This document shows, in pieces, positions 1-8,805 of a stretch of 64,000 nucleotides of DNA (position 1 is its first letter; each line of letters opens with the position of its first letter). Location: contig CANGNF010000004.1 of assembly GCA_947455205.1 (NCBI GenBank), forward strand, positions 62,001-126,000, read 5' to 3'. This stretch comes from Acetobacteraceae bacterium (lineage in GTDB: Bacteria > Pseudomonadota > Alphaproteobacteria > Acetobacterales > Acetobacteraceae). The position numbers and the translations under genes were made by a program. Under the pieces are notes generated by a model. It did no database searches, was not told the origin of the DNA, and was given only the letters and a program-made list of their open reading frames with translations.

Positions 1-416
1 CCGACCAGGTTCAGCATCTCGATCGCGCGGTCTTCCGCCTGGCGGGCGTTGAGGCCCTGGTGCAGGCGGAGCGTCTCGCCGATCTGCCTGCCCACGGTCA
101 GCACCGGGTTCAGGCTGGTCATCGGCTCCTGGAAGATCATGCTGATGTCGTTGCCGCGGATCTTCCGCATCTCGGGCTCGGAGTAGTCCAGCAGGTTCTT
201 GCCCTGGAAGCGGATGGCGCCGGCGATCTTGCCCGGCGGCTCCGGGATCAGCCGCAGGATCGACATGGCGGTGACGGACTTGCCGCAGCCGCTCTCGCCG
301 ACGATGGCCAGCGTCTCGCCGGCCTCGACGTTGAAGGAGACGCCGTCCACCGCACGGTTGACACCGTCCGGCGTGCGGAAATGCGTCTGCAGGTTCTCGA
401 CTTCGAGGAGGGCCAT
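1..416 (-). CDS. DppD/OppD-type ABC transporter ATPase (partial, 3' end outside window)
   Basis: This is the ATP-hydrolysing subunit of a peptide-type ABC importer, acting on the inner face of the membrane. Reading from the ATG at 416, the product begins [13 protein letters not shown]. It carries the Walker A loop GESGCGKS at about residues 39-46, the following '[11 protein letters not shown]' and the Q-loop stretch '[13 protein letters not shown]' typical of DppD/OppD proteins. The gene continues past base 1, so the signature motif, Walker B and the C-terminal oligopeptide domain are not visible. It starts 5 bases after the permease stop and is the last visible gene of the eight-receptor operon. 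A partner DppF-like ATPase is expected to the left but cannot be seen. Family assignment is confident; substrate is unknown. Confidence 0.93.
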   Translation of the reverse strand, partial: MALLEVENLQTHFRTPDGVNRAVDGVSFNVEAGETLAIVGESGCGKSVTAMSILRLIPEPPGKIAGAIRFQGKNLLDYSEPEMRKIRGNDISMIFQEPMTSLNPVLTVGRQIGETLRLHQGLNARQAEDRAIEMLNLV

Positions 417-421
417 CGGTG

Positions 422-1327
422 TCAGAGCCTCTTGGCCATGCGGGGGTCGAGCGCGTCGCGCAGACCGTCGCCCAGCAGGTTGACCGCCAGCACCGTGAGG
501 CTGAGGAAGACGGCCGGGAAGAACACGATGTAGGGCTTCACCTGCCAGAGCGCGCGGCCCTCGGCCATGATGTTGCCCCAGCTGGGGATGATCGGCGGCG
601 TGCCGGCGCCGATGAAGCTCAGGATCGCCTCGGTGATCATGGCGGAGGCGCAGATGTAGGTGGCCTGCACCGTGATCGGCGCCAGCGTGTTGGGCAGGAT
701 GTGGCGCCAGATGATGGTCGGCGTGCGGGTGCCGCAGGCCACCGCCGCATCGACATAGGGCTGCTCGCGCAGGCTCAGCACCACGCCGCGCACCAGGCGG
801 GAGACGCGGGGGATCTCCGCGATGGTGATGGCGATGATGACGTTCTGCACGCTGCCGCGGGTCAGCGCCATCAGCGCGATGGCCAGCAGGATCGGCGGGA
901 TGCTCATCATGCCGTCCATGACGCGCATGACCAGCGCATCCGCCCAGCGCACGAAGCCGGAGCAGAGGCCGATGGTAAGCCCGATGATGCTGGACAGCAG
1001 CGCCACCGAGAAGCCGACCAGCATGGAGACGCGGGCGCCGTAGAGCACGCGGGAATAGACGTCGCGGCCCAGCATGTCGGTGCCGAACCAGTACATGGCC
1101 GAAGGTTCCCGCGTGCGCCGGGCCGGGGCCAGCGCGGTGGGGTCCACCGTCCAAAGGTAGGGCGCGAAGACCGCGATGCACAGCATGGTCAGCAGCAGGA
1201 AGCCGCCGAAGGCCATGATCGGGTTCTTGCGGATGTAGCCGATCAGGCCGCGGCGCGGCTTGAAGGGCGGCAGCACATCCGGCAGCGGCGCGGCGATGGC
1301 CGGCGTTGGGAGAGTGGCGGTGCTCAA
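422..1327 (-). CDS. DppC/OppC-type ABC transporter permease
   Basis: Inner-membrane permease subunit of the peptide-type importer, 301 aa, the normal length for the family. It has the DppC-type N-terminal arm ending in '[16 protein letters not shown]' (TM1), the periplasmic 'HWFGTD'-like segment (here [19 protein letters not shown]), further membrane segments, and the EAA loop region around '[21 protein letters not shown]' that docks the ATPase. The chosen start is a TTG at 1327, overlapping the TGA of the upstream permease as TTGA, with GAGG about 9 bases upstream; no ATG lies nearby in frame. The 4-base overlap implies translational coupling with the DppB-like partner to keep a 1:1 ratio. 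The start codon is the only uncertain part. Confidence 0.92.
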   Translation of the reverse strand: MSTATLPTPAIAAPLPDVLPPFKPRRGLIGYIRKNPIMAFGGFLLLTMLCIAVFAPYLWTVDPTALAPARRTREPSAMYWFGTDMLGRDVYSRVLYGARVSMLVGFSVALLSSIIGLTIGLCSGFVRWADALVMRVMDGMMSIPPILLAIALMALTRGSVQNVIIAITIAEIPRVSRLVRGVVLSLREQPYVDAAVACGTRTPTIIWRHILPNTLAPITVQATYICASAMITEAILSFIGAGTPPIIPSWGNIMAEGRALWQVKPYIVFFPAVFLSLTVLAVNLLGDGLRDALDPRMAKRL

Positions 1328-2265
1328 TACCGGATCCTCGGGTCGAACAGGGTGTAGAGCAGGTCGATCAACAGGTTCACCAGCACGTAGACGAAGCTGA
1401 ACAGCAGCACGACGCCCTGGATGACCGGGTAGTCGCGGCGCAGGATGGCATCCACCGTCAGCCGGCCGAGACCTGGAATGGCGAAGACGCTTTCGGTCAC
1501 CACGGCGCCGCCGATCAGCAACGCCATGCCGATGCCGATGACCGTGACGATGGGCACCGCGGCGTTCTTCAGCGCGTGCAGGAACAGGATGCTGCGCTGG
1601 CCGACGCCCTTGGCCTTGGCGGTGCGGATGTAGTCCTGCTGCAGCACTTCAAGCATGGTCGCGCGGGTGATGCGGGCGATCAGCGCGATGTAGACGCCGC
1701 CGAGCGCGATGGAGGGCAGCACCAGGTTCTCCAGCCAGGGGAACAGGCCTTCCTTGAAGGCGGTGTAGCCCTGCACCGGCAGCCAATCCAGCTCCAGCGC
1801 GAAGATGTAGGCCAGCACGTAGCCGACCACGAAGACCGGCACCGAGAAGCCGAGCACCGCGAAGCCCATGACGCAGCGGTCGATCCAGGTGCCATGCTTC
1901 CACGCGGCAATGACGCCCATGGGCACGGCGATGGAGACCGCCAGGATCAGCGTCAGCACCATCAGCGACAGCGTCGGCTCGATGCGCTGCTTGATCATGG
2001 TGGTGACCGGCAGGTTGGTGAAGATGGAGACGCCCATGTCGCCGTTCAGGATGTTCCACACCCATTCGCCGAAGCGCACCAGGAAGGGGCGGTCCAGCCC
2101 CAGGCTCTGGCGGATGCGTTCGACATCGGCGGGGGTGGCCTGGTCACCGGCGATGACCGCGGCGGGGTCGCCGGGGGCGATGTAGAGCAGGCTGAACACG
2201 AACAGCGCGACCACCGCCATGACGGGGATGGTCGCGAGCACGCGGCGGATGATGTAAGCGAACAT
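1324..2265 (-). CDS. DppB/OppB-type ABC transporter permease
   Basis: Inner-membrane permease, 313 aa, with the classic DppB N-terminus '[16 protein letters not shown]' and first membrane helix, the periplasmic segment '[16 protein letters not shown]', and the EAA loop '[20 protein letters not shown]' at about residues 213-232. It ends in '[12 protein letters not shown]', the usual C-terminal end of this family. It pairs with the DppC-like permease to form the channel. The gene begins 86 bases downstream of the last receptor gene; the gap is occupied by a strong hairpin (2285-2331) that probably lowers permease relative to receptor output. Only one permease pair is present for eight receptors. 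Confidence 0.95.
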   Translation of the reverse strand: MFAYIIRRVLATIPVMAVVALFVFSLLYIAPGDPAAVIAGDQATPADVERIRQSLGLDRPFLVRFGEWVWNILNGDMGVSIFTNLPVTTMIKQRIEPTLSLMVLTLILAVSIAVPMGVIAAWKHGTWIDRCVMGFAVLGFSVPVFVVGYVLAYIFALELDWLPVQGYTAFKEGLFPWLENLVLPSIALGGVYIALIARITRATMLEVLQQDYIRTAKAKGVGQRSILFLHALKNAAVPIVTVIGIGMALLIGGAVVTESVFAIPGLGRLTVDAILRRDYPVIQGVVLLFSFVYVLVNLLIDLLYTLFDPRIRY

Positions 2266-2284
2266 TTATGCTGCCTTCGGCGGG

Positions 2285-2331
2285 GCCGGCCGGTGGGCGG
2301 CCCCGGGGCTGGTGCCCCGAGGCCGGCCGGC
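2285..2331 (-). promoter_or_regulatory. Intercistronic stem-loop between receptor SBP1 and the permease genes
   Basis: A 9-bp perfect inverted repeat (2285-2293 with 2323-2331) encloses a second 6-bp perfect stem (2304-2309 with 2314-2319, four-base loop). No T-run follows on the minus strand, so it is not a textbook terminator. In other ABC operons (malE-malF is the classic case) a hairpin just after the receptor gene protects receptor mRNA and reduces permease expression. The same role here is inferred from position. Confidence 0.68.
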
Positions 2332-2351
2332 GATGCTGAGGGAAACCGACG

Positions 2352-3950
2352 TCACGTCTTGGAGACGCCCCAGAAGAACGGCAGCGGGCCCTTGACCACG
2401 CCGGAGATGTTGGCGCGCCAGGCCTGGTACTGCAGGAAGAAGCCGGTCGGCGCGTAGGTCACGTTCTCCATGCCCGCGCGGTTCAGGCGGCGGATCGCGG
2501 CCTTCTCGGCGTCCAGGTTCGGCGCCTCGAACCACTCGTCCACCGCGGTTTCCACCGAGGGGATGTTGGGCCAGCCGAACCAGGCGGCGTCGCCATTGGC
2601 GCGGCAGGCGATGTAGACCGCCGGGTTGATGCAGTCCGCGCCGGCGTGCCAGCTGTGGAACATGGACCAGCCGCCCTGGCCGACCGGGTTCTTCATGGCG
2701 CGGCGCTGGCCGGTGGTGCCCCAGTCGGTGGCCACGTAGTCCACGTTGAAGCCGATGCGCTTCAGCAGGTCGGCGGTGACATCGCCCTGCGCCTTGGTGA
2801 TGGGCTGGTCCTGCGCCACCACGCAGGTGACCGGCGTGCCGGCATAGCCGCTCTCGGCCAGCAGGCGCTTGGCCAGGTCCATGTTGCGCGGACCCTTCAG
2901 CAGGTCGCCGCCTTCTTCCGTGTACAGCGGCGTGCCGGGGGTGAAGAAGCCGGGCAGCGGCTTCCACAGCGCGTTGTCGTCGCCCACCAGCGCGCGCATG
3001 TAGTCTTCCTGGCTCAACGCGGCCAGCACCGCCTGCCGCGCCTTCAGGCTGTTGAACGGCGTGGTCAGGTGGTTCATGCGGAAGGTGCCGATATTGCCGA
3101 GCGGGTCGGCGATATCCACGCGCACGTTGCGGTTGCGGCGCAGCTGCGGCACCAGGTCGGTGATGGGGTTTTCCCACCAGTCCACTTCACCGTTCTGCAG
3201 CGCGGCGGAAGCCGTGGCCGGGTCCGGCATCACGATCCACTCGATGCGGTCGACCATGATGTGCTTGCCGCCCGACAGCCAGCTGCCCGGCTCCGAGCGC
3301 GGCTTGTAGTCGGCGAACTTGGCGAACACGGCCTTGGCGCCGGGGACCCATTCCTCCTTCACGAAGCGCATCGGGCCGGAGCCGATGTATTCCTCGATCT
3401 GCTTGAACGGGTCGGTCTTGGCGATGCGTTCCGGCATGATGAAGGCCATGGGCGTGGAGTTCTTGCCCAGCGCCATCAGCATCTTCGGGTAGGGCTTCTT
3501 CAGCACCCACTTCACGGTCAGGTCGTCCACCGCCACCAGCTCCTGCTGGATGGCCTTGATCATCTGGCCCATCGAGTCGCGGGCGGACCAGCGCGTCAGG
3601 CTGGCGGCGACGTCCTTGGCGTGGACCGTGCTGCCGTCGTGGAACTTCAGGTTGGGGCGCAGCTTGATGGTCCAGGTCAGGCCATCGGCGGAGACGCTGG
3701 CGCCCTCGGCCATCTGCGGCTTCGGCACCAGGTGCTCGTCAAAGCCGAACAGCGTGTCCCACACCAGGGCGGCGGCGTTGCGGACGACGTACTGGGTGCC
3801 CCAGATCGGGTCGAAATTGGCCAGGTTGGCCTGCGGCACGAACTTCAGCGTGCGGGCGGCGGCGCCCTGCGAGTACGCCGGAGCCGAGAGGCCGAAATGC
3901 CCGGCCAGGCCGAGACCGGCGCCAGCCTTGATGAGTGTCCTGCGATCCAT
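2352..3950 (-). CDS. ABC transporter solute-binding protein family 5, SBP1 of eight
   Basis: Periplasmic receptor that would deliver a peptide, opine or similar small solute to the DppBC-like channel. The product is 532 aa. The start at 3950 (MDRRTLIKAG) is preferred over the longer in-frame start at 3968 because GAGGGA lies 7 bases before it. The N-terminus has a twin arginine (residues 3-4), a hydrophobic stretch and a likely cleavage near residue 28, so Tat export is plausible. The mature part begins 'TLKFVPQANLANFDPIW' and carries the family hallmarks 'KFHDGS', 'FIMPERIAKTDPF' and 'EVDWWENP'. It is the most permease-proximal of the eight paralogues and is separated from SBP2 by 144 bases and from the permeases by a hairpin. 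It falls with SBP2, 3, 7 and 8 by its DWWE/DYWE motif. Ligand unknown. Confidence 0.95.
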   Translation of the reverse strand: MDRRTLIKAGAGLGLAGHFGLSAPAYSQGAAARTLKFVPQANLANFDPIWGTQYVVRNAAALVWDTLFGFDEHLVPKPQMAEGASVSADGLTWTIKLRPNLKFHDGSTVHAKDVAASLTRWSARDSMGQMIKAIQQELVAVDDLTVKWVLKKPYPKMLMALGKNSTPMAFIMPERIAKTDPFKQIEEYIGSGPMRFVKEEWVPGAKAVFAKFADYKPRSEPGSWLSGGKHIMVDRIEWIVMPDPATASAALQNGEVDWWENPITDLVPQLRRNRNVRVDIADPLGNIGTFRMNHLTTPFNSLKARQAVLAALSQEDYMRALVGDDNALWKPLPGFFTPGTPLYTEEGGDLLKGPRNMDLAKRLLAESGYAGTPVTCVVAQDQPITKAQGDVTADLLKRIGFNVDYVATDWGTTGQRRAMKNPVGQGGWSMFHSWHAGADCINPAVYIACRANGDAAWFGWPNIPSVETAVDEWFEAPNLDAEKAAIRRLNRAGMENVTYAPTGFFLQYQAWRANISGVVKGPLPFFWGVSKT

Positions 3951-4071
3951 TTGGTCCCTCGTCTCCAATTTCGGCGTCGCCCGGTTTCACGCCAGCCTGC
4001 CGCATCCATGGGCAGGAAGCCAGTGTCCAGACGCAACCACCCCAGTCCTGGGGCTTGCTTGCATGTGTTGT

Positions 4072-4091
4072 GCCAGCGGGGCACCCGTGGC
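4072..4091 (-). promoter_or_regulatory. Hairpin in the SBP2-SBP1 gap
   Basis: GCCA-G-CGGG and CCCG-TGGC pair with one bulged base around a three-base loop, three bases after the SBP2 stop codon. There is no T-run on the minus strand. It could be an mRNA 3'-end stabiliser or weak attenuator, as at the other non-overlapping junctions of this operon. The evidence is only the inverted repeat and its position. Confidence 0.35.
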
Positions 4092-4094
4092 GCA

Positions 4095-5669
4095 CTAGGC
4101 CTTGCGCAGGTTCCAGAACAACGCCGGGCCGCCCCGCACCAGCCCCGAGAGGCTACGGCGCCAGGCCTGCGGCGGCCGGCCCTGGCCGAGCGGCACGAAG
4201 GGCGCCTCCCGCCAGACCAGGCGTTGCAGGTCGGCGGCGACGCGACGTTCCGCATCGAGCGTGGTGGCGTTGAACCAGTCCTCGCGCAGCGCCTCCCGCG
4301 CCGGGCTGCTGGACCAGCCGGCCCAGCCTTCCAGCCCGTTGCCGCGCAGGGGTTGGTGGCTGCCGGGCACGCTGGTGTCCAGCCCCTCCCACGTCGTGCA
4401 GAAGGCGCTCCAGCCGCCCTGGTCCGGCGGGTTGCGGTTGGCGCGGCGCTGGATGGCGGTGCCCCAGTCGGTGGCCTGCAGTTCCACGTTGAAGCCGATG
4501 CGGCGCATCAGGTCGGCGGCCACCTCGGACAGCGCGTTGATGTTGGCCAGGTCGGTCGGCGTCATCATCGCGACTTTCTCGCCCTTGTAGCCGCTCTCGC
4601 GCAGCGCCTTCTGCGCGGCTTCGATGCTGCGCGGGCTGGTCAGCACCTCCAGCCCGGCATCGTTCGCCAGCGGCGTGCCCGGGGTGAAGGCACCGGCGGG
4701 GATGCGCCACAGCGCGGGGTCCTCGCCATAGGCGGCCTGCATGAAGGCGCGCTGGTCCACCGCCGGCAGCAGGGCGCGGCGCACCGCCGGGTTGTCGAAC
4801 GGCGCCTGCAGATGGTTGAAGCGCAGCACGCCCAGGTTGCCCGCGGTGTTGATGACGTCGATCTCGATATCCCGGTTGCGGCGCAGCCGGGGCAGCAGGT
4901 CCGGCAGCGGGGTTTCCCACCAATCCGCCTCGTTGTTCAGCAGCGCGCCAGCGGCGGTCGCCGGGTCCGGCATCACCCGCCATTCCACCCGGTCGAAGTT
5001 GACCGGCTTGCCGCCGGCCAGGAAGTCCGCGGGTTCCTGGCGCGGGATGTAGTCGGCGAAACGCTCATACACCGCCAGGCTGCCGGGCACCCATTGCGCC
5101 GGGCGGAAGATGAAGGGGCCGGAGCCGGTATAGTCCTCGATCTGCTTGAACGGGTCGGTTCGTGCCACTCGTTCGGGCATGATGGCGCAGATATTGGCGC
5201 TTGGCTTGCCCAGCGCCCAGGCCAGGCCCGGCCAGGGGCGCTTCAGCCGCAGGGTGAAGATGCTGTCCGATTCGGCCTTGGCTTCCTCCAGCAGCGCGTT
5301 CAGCCGCAGGCCCAGCACGTCCCGCTTGGACCAGCGCAGGATGCTGGCGATGCAGTCGGCAGAACGCACCGGCGCGCCGTCGTGGAATTTCAGCCCCGGG
5401 CGCAGGCTGATGCGCCAGGTCAGGCCATCGGCCGAGACCTCGTGCCCCTGCGCCATCTGGTGCTTCGGCTGGAAGTCGGCGCCCAGGCCGAAGAGCTGGT
5501 CGTAGATCATCAGCCCGTGGTTGCGGGCGATGACGGTGGTGGACCAGACCGGGTCGATATTGGCCAGGTTGCCCTGCGGGATGAAGCGCAGGACGCGCTG
5601 CGCGGTCTGCGCGCGGGCCAGCGACGGCGCCGCCAGCGCGGCGAGCAGCAACGGACGACGGGAGATCAT
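4095..5669 (-). CDS. ABC transporter solute-binding protein family 5, SBP2 of eight
   Basis: Periplasmic solute receptor, 524 aa. The signal region MISRRPLLLAALAAPSLARA has a twin arginine at 4-5 and a cleavage site near residue 20. The mature protein starts 'RVLRFIPQGNLANIDPVW' and shows 'KFHDGAPV', 'IMPERVARTDPFKQIEDY', 'EADWWETPLPDLLP' and the C-terminal-lobe signature 'ATDWGTAIQRR' found in all eight paralogues. Its ATG overlaps the stop of SBP3 as ATGA, so it is the last member of the coupled five-gene block SBP6-5-4-3-2. Sequence differences from its neighbours are concentrated outside the conserved scaffold, as expected for receptors with different ligands feeding one channel. Ligand not predictable here. 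Confidence 0.94.
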   Translation of the reverse strand: MISRRPLLLAALAAPSLARAQTAQRVLRFIPQGNLANIDPVWSTTVIARNHGLMIYDQLFGLGADFQPKHQMAQGHEVSADGLTWRISLRPGLKFHDGAPVRSADCIASILRWSKRDVLGLRLNALLEEAKAESDSIFTLRLKRPWPGLAWALGKPSANICAIMPERVARTDPFKQIEDYTGSGPFIFRPAQWVPGSLAVYERFADYIPRQEPADFLAGGKPVNFDRVEWRVMPDPATAAGALLNNEADWWETPLPDLLPRLRRNRDIEIDVINTAGNLGVLRFNHLQAPFDNPAVRRALLPAVDQRAFMQAAYGEDPALWRIPAGAFTPGTPLANDAGLEVLTSPRSIEAAQKALRESGYKGEKVAMMTPTDLANINALSEVAADLMRRIGFNVELQATDWGTAIQRRANRNPPDQGGWSAFCTTWEGLDTSVPGSHQPLRGNGLEGWAGWSSSPAREALREDWFNATTLDAERRVAADLQRLVWREAPFVPLGQGRPPQAWRRSLSGLVRGGPALFWNLRKA

Positions 5670-7234
5670 GACTTGCCGATGTTCCAGAAGGCGGTGACGG
5701 GGCTCTTGAACACCCCGGTGACGTTGCGGCGCCAGACGCTGGGCTGCCAGTAGTAGCCCAGCGGCACATAGGCCATCAGCTGCATCGCCTGGCGGTTCAG
5801 GTCATCGGCGATGCGCTTGCCCTCGGTGGCGTCGGCGGCGTCGGTCCAGGCGTTGCGCAGGCGCTCCACCTCGGGGTCGTCCGGCCAGCCGAACCAGGCA
5901 TTGGCGCCGTTGGCGCGCAGGAACAGGTGCGTCACCGGCTGGGTCAGCGACTGGCCGGAGGAGGTGGTGTGGATGATGCTCCAGCCGCCCTTCTCCACCG
6001 GTTCCTTGCTGGCGCGGCGCTGGATCAGGCTGCCCCAGTCGGTGGCGACCAGTTCCAGGTTCATGCCCAGGCGGCGGATGATGTCGGCGGTGACCAGCGA
6101 CAGCGCGTTGATCTGCGGGTAGTCGCTGGGGGCGACCAGGACGACCTTCTCGCCCTTGTAGCCGGCGGCGGCCAGTGCGGCCTTGGCGCGGTCCAGGTTG
6201 TGGGTCTTCAGCACCTCGCTGCCGGCCTCGCTGGCCAGTGGCGTGTCACACGTAAAGACGCCCTCGCAGACGCCCCAGCCCGCGGGGTCCTCGCCGGCGA
6301 CGGCGCGCAGGTAGTCGCGCTGGTCCACCGCCATGGCCACGGCGCGGCGGATGGCCGGGTTGTCGAAGGGCGGGTGCAGCGTGTTGAAGCGGCAGATGCC
6401 GTAGGTGCCATCCAGCAGGCGCTGCTCCACCACCAGCTGGCGGTTGCGGCGCATCAGCGGCAGCAGGTCGTGCAGCGGGTATTCCCAGTAGTCCTGCTCG
6501 CCCGTGGTCATGGCGTTGGCGGCGGTGGCTGGGTCCGAGATGACCGTCCATTCCACCCGGTCCAGCCGCGGAATGCGGCCGCCGGCCAGGCCGTCCACGG
6601 CTTCGGCGCGCGGCACATAGCCGTCGAACTGCGCCCAGGACGCCGCCTGGCCGGGGTTCCATTCATTGGTCAGGAAGCGGAAGGGGCCGGAGCCGACGGC
6701 TTCGCGGATCTGCTGGAAGGCATCCGTCGCCGCGATGCGCGCCGGCATGATGAAGCAGGGGAACTGCGTCTGGCCCAGCGCCTGGATCAGCAGCGGTACG
6801 CGCCGCTTCAGGCGGAAGCGGAAGCGCCGCTCGTCCAGCGCGGTCAGCTCCTCCACCCGCGGCCACAGCACCTGGGTGAAGGGGTCGCGCCGGCGCCAGC
6901 GCTCGATGCTGGCGACACAGTCGGCGGCGGTGACGCGCTCGCCGTCGTGGAATTTGAGGCCGGCGCGCAGGGTGAAGGTCAGGCTGCGGCCGCCATCCTC
7001 CTCCAGCCAGCCTTCCGCCATCTGCGGCCGGATGGTGCCGCCGGCGTCCTGGGCGCAGAGCTGGTCGTAAACCATGAAGCCATGGTTGCGGGTGACCACG
7101 GCGGTGGTCCAGACCGGGTCCAGGCTGGTCAGGTTGGACTGCGGCACCACGCGCAGCGCGCGGGCGCCGGCTTGTTGCGCGAAGGCCGGGGCCGCCAGCA
7201 GCGGGGAAGCCAGGACGGCGCGACGGCTGATCAT
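5666..7234 (-). CDS. ABC transporter solute-binding protein family 5, SBP3 of eight
   Basis: Periplasmic receptor, 522 aa, with an N-terminal twin-arginine signal (MISRRAVLASPLLAAPAFA, cleavage near residue 19). The mature part begins 'RALRVVPQSNLTSLDPVW'. The hinge-proximal motif is EQDYWEYPLHDLLP, where the usual tryptophan pair of the DWWE motif is DYWE, a change near a position that separates subclades of the array. 'KFHDGERV', 'FIMPARIAATDAFQQI' and 'ATDWGSLIQRR' are conserved. The gene overlaps both neighbours by ATGA. It is an intact reading frame with no frameshift or premature stop, which argues that all members are maintained by selection. Confidence 0.94.
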   Translation of the reverse strand: MISRRAVLASPLLAAPAFAQQAGARALRVVPQSNLTSLDPVWTTAVVTRNHGFMVYDQLCAQDAGGTIRPQMAEGWLEEDGGRSLTFTLRAGLKFHDGERVTAADCVASIERWRRRDPFTQVLWPRVEELTALDERRFRFRLKRRVPLLIQALGQTQFPCFIMPARIAATDAFQQIREAVGSGPFRFLTNEWNPGQAASWAQFDGYVPRAEAVDGLAGGRIPRLDRVEWTVISDPATAANAMTTGEQDYWEYPLHDLLPLMRRNRQLVVEQRLLDGTYGICRFNTLHPPFDNPAIRRAVAMAVDQRDYLRAVAGEDPAGWGVCEGVFTCDTPLASEAGSEVLKTHNLDRAKAALAAAGYKGEKVVLVAPSDYPQINALSLVTADIIRRLGMNLELVATDWGSLIQRRASKEPVEKGGWSIIHTTSSGQSLTQPVTHLFLRANGANAWFGWPDDPEVERLRNAWTDAADATEGKRIADDLNRQAMQLMAYVPLGYYWQPSVWRRNVTGVFKSPVTAFWNIGKS

Positions 7235-8805
7235 GCGCGGTGGATCCCCCAGAAGATGGCGAAGCCCTTTATCCGGTCCGCCAGGTTGCGCTTGTGCGCG
7301 GTCAGGCTGCGATACCCGCCCAAGGGAATGTAGGGCAGTTCCTGCATCGCCACGCGCTGGATATCGCGGGCGATGGCCTGCTGCTGCGACACTTCCGGCG
7401 CGTCGAAGAACTGCATCCGCAGCGCCTCCAGCGCGGGGATGCTGGGCCAGCCTGGCGTGGCCGCGTTGCCGTCCGAGCGCAGGCTGTTGTGGGTGCCGGG
7501 GTTGACGAAATCCATGCCCGAATTGGCGAAGCAGGAGACGCTCCAGCCGCCCTGCGCCACCGGCCCGCGGTTGTTGCGCCGTTGCACCAGCGCGCCCCAG
7601 TCCGACAGCGCGATATCCAGGTTCACCTCCAGCTTGCGGAAGAAGTCGATGGCGACCTGCGCCATGGCGGAGGTTGAGATGATGTCGGTGGTGCCGAGCA
7701 GGCGGATCGGTTCGCCCTTGTAGCCGGCCTCGCGCAGCGCGCGCTTGGACGCCTCGATGCTGCGCGGCCCCTTCAGCGGGCCAAGCGCTTCCTCATTCGC
7801 CAGCGGGGTGCCGGGGGTGAAGAAGCCGACCCCGGTCTCGAACCGCGCCGGCGTCGGGCCGACGATGGCGGTCATGAAGTCTTCCTGGTTGATCGCCCCC
7901 AGCAACGCGCGGCGGATGGCCGGGTTGTCGAAGGGCGGATGCAGGTGGTTCATCCGCATCGAACACGGGAAGACCAGCGTGTCCATCACGTCCACCACCA
8001 ACTGGCGCTGGCGTTCCAGCAGGGTGGAGACCTCCGGCGGCATCTGCTCGAACCAGTCGATCTCGCCGGACATCAGCGCCGCCGAGGCGGTCGCGGCATC
8101 CGGGATAGTGTGCCATTCCACGCGGTCGAAATGCACCACCTTCGGCCCGGCGGTCAGGCCCCTGGCATTGTCCGGCGTCGGCGAATAGCCGGCGTAGCGT
8201 TCCCAGGCCGCGAAGCTGCCGCTGCGGTGTTCCGCGTGCATGAACTTGAAGGGACCGCTGCCGACGGCTTCCCGCACCGGCTGGAACGGGTCCGTATTGG
8301 CCAGGCGTTCCGGCATGATGAAGCAGACCGGCGAGGACGGCAGGCCCAGCGCGCCGATCAGCTGCGGAAAGCGGCGCTTGAGGCGGAAGACGATGCGGCG
8401 GTCATCGGCGGCGCTGATCTCCTCCAGGTAGGTCAGCAGCACCTGGCCGGTCGGGCTGCGCCGCGCCCAGCGCTTGATGCTGGCGACGGCATCCTGGGCG
8501 CGCACCGCCTCGCCGTCGTGGAACTTCAGCCCGGCGCGCAGCGTGACCGTCACGCGGCGGCCGTCGTCTTCCTCGGTGTGGCCCTCGGCCATCTGCGGGC
8601 GGATGCGGTACTGCGCGTCCGTGCCGTACAGCGTGTCCCACACCATGTAGCCGTGGTTGCGGGCGACGTTGCTGATGGTCCAGATCGGGTCGAGCGTCGT
8701 CAGGTCGGTCTGCGGCACGAACTTCATGACGCGGGCGGGCTGCGCCGCGGCCGGCAGCGCCAGCGTGGCACCGGCCGTGGCCAGCAGGGAACGTCTTGCG
8801 ATCAT
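7231..8805 (-). CDS. ABC transporter solute-binding protein family 5, SBP4 of eight
   Basis: Periplasmic receptor, 524 aa. The reading frame stays open far upstream, but the start is set at the ATG at 8805, which gives MIARRSLLATAGATLALPAAA (twin-arginine signal, cleavage near residue 21) and overlaps the SBP5 stop as ATGA. Hallmarks are 'KFVPQTDLTTLDPIW', 'KFHDGEAV', 'FIMPERLANTDPF', 'EIDWFEQMPPEVS' and 'LSDWGALVQRR'. The DWFEQ-PPE motif and the 'LLGTTDII' segment place it with SBP5 and SBP6, distinct from the DWWE group. The three members of this subgroup are adjacent, as expected from local tandem duplication. Confidence 0.94.
   Translation of the reverse strand: MIARRSLLATAGATLALPAAAQPARVMKFVPQTDLTTLDPIWTISNVARNHGYMVWDTLYGTDAQYRIRPQMAEGHTEEDDGRRVTVTLRAGLKFHDGEAVRAQDAVASIKRWARRSPTGQVLLTYLEEISAADDRRIVFRLKRRFPQLIGALGLPSSPVCFIMPERLANTDPFQPVREAVGSGPFKFMHAEHRSGSFAAWERYAGYSPTPDNARGLTAGPKVVHFDRVEWHTIPDAATASAALMSGEIDWFEQMPPEVSTLLERQRQLVVDVMDTLVFPCSMRMNHLHPPFDNPAIRRALLGAINQEDFMTAIVGPTPARFETGVGFFTPGTPLANEEALGPLKGPRSIEASKRALREAGYKGEPIRLLGTTDIISTSAMAQVAIDFFRKLEVNLDIALSDWGALVQRRNNRGPVAQGGWSVSCFANSGMDFVNPGTHNSLRSDGNAATPGWPSIPALEALRMQFFDAPEVSQQQAIARDIQRVAMQELPYIPLGGYRSLTAHKRNLADRIKGFAIFWGIHRA

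Noticed and set aside
3951..3968. Longer start for SBP1 at 3968
   Set aside because: The ATG at 3950 has a well-placed GAGGGA and puts the twin-arginine motif at the usual distance from the N-terminus.
4040..4053. CCCCA-GTCC-TGGGG palindrome in the SBP2-SBP1 gap
   Set aside because: Only a 5-bp stem without a T-run; such palindromes are frequent by chance in this GC content.
2646..5753. Plus-strand open frame of 1035 codons
   Set aside because: Antisense to SBP1 and SBP2, with no recognisable motif and a shadow-frame composition.
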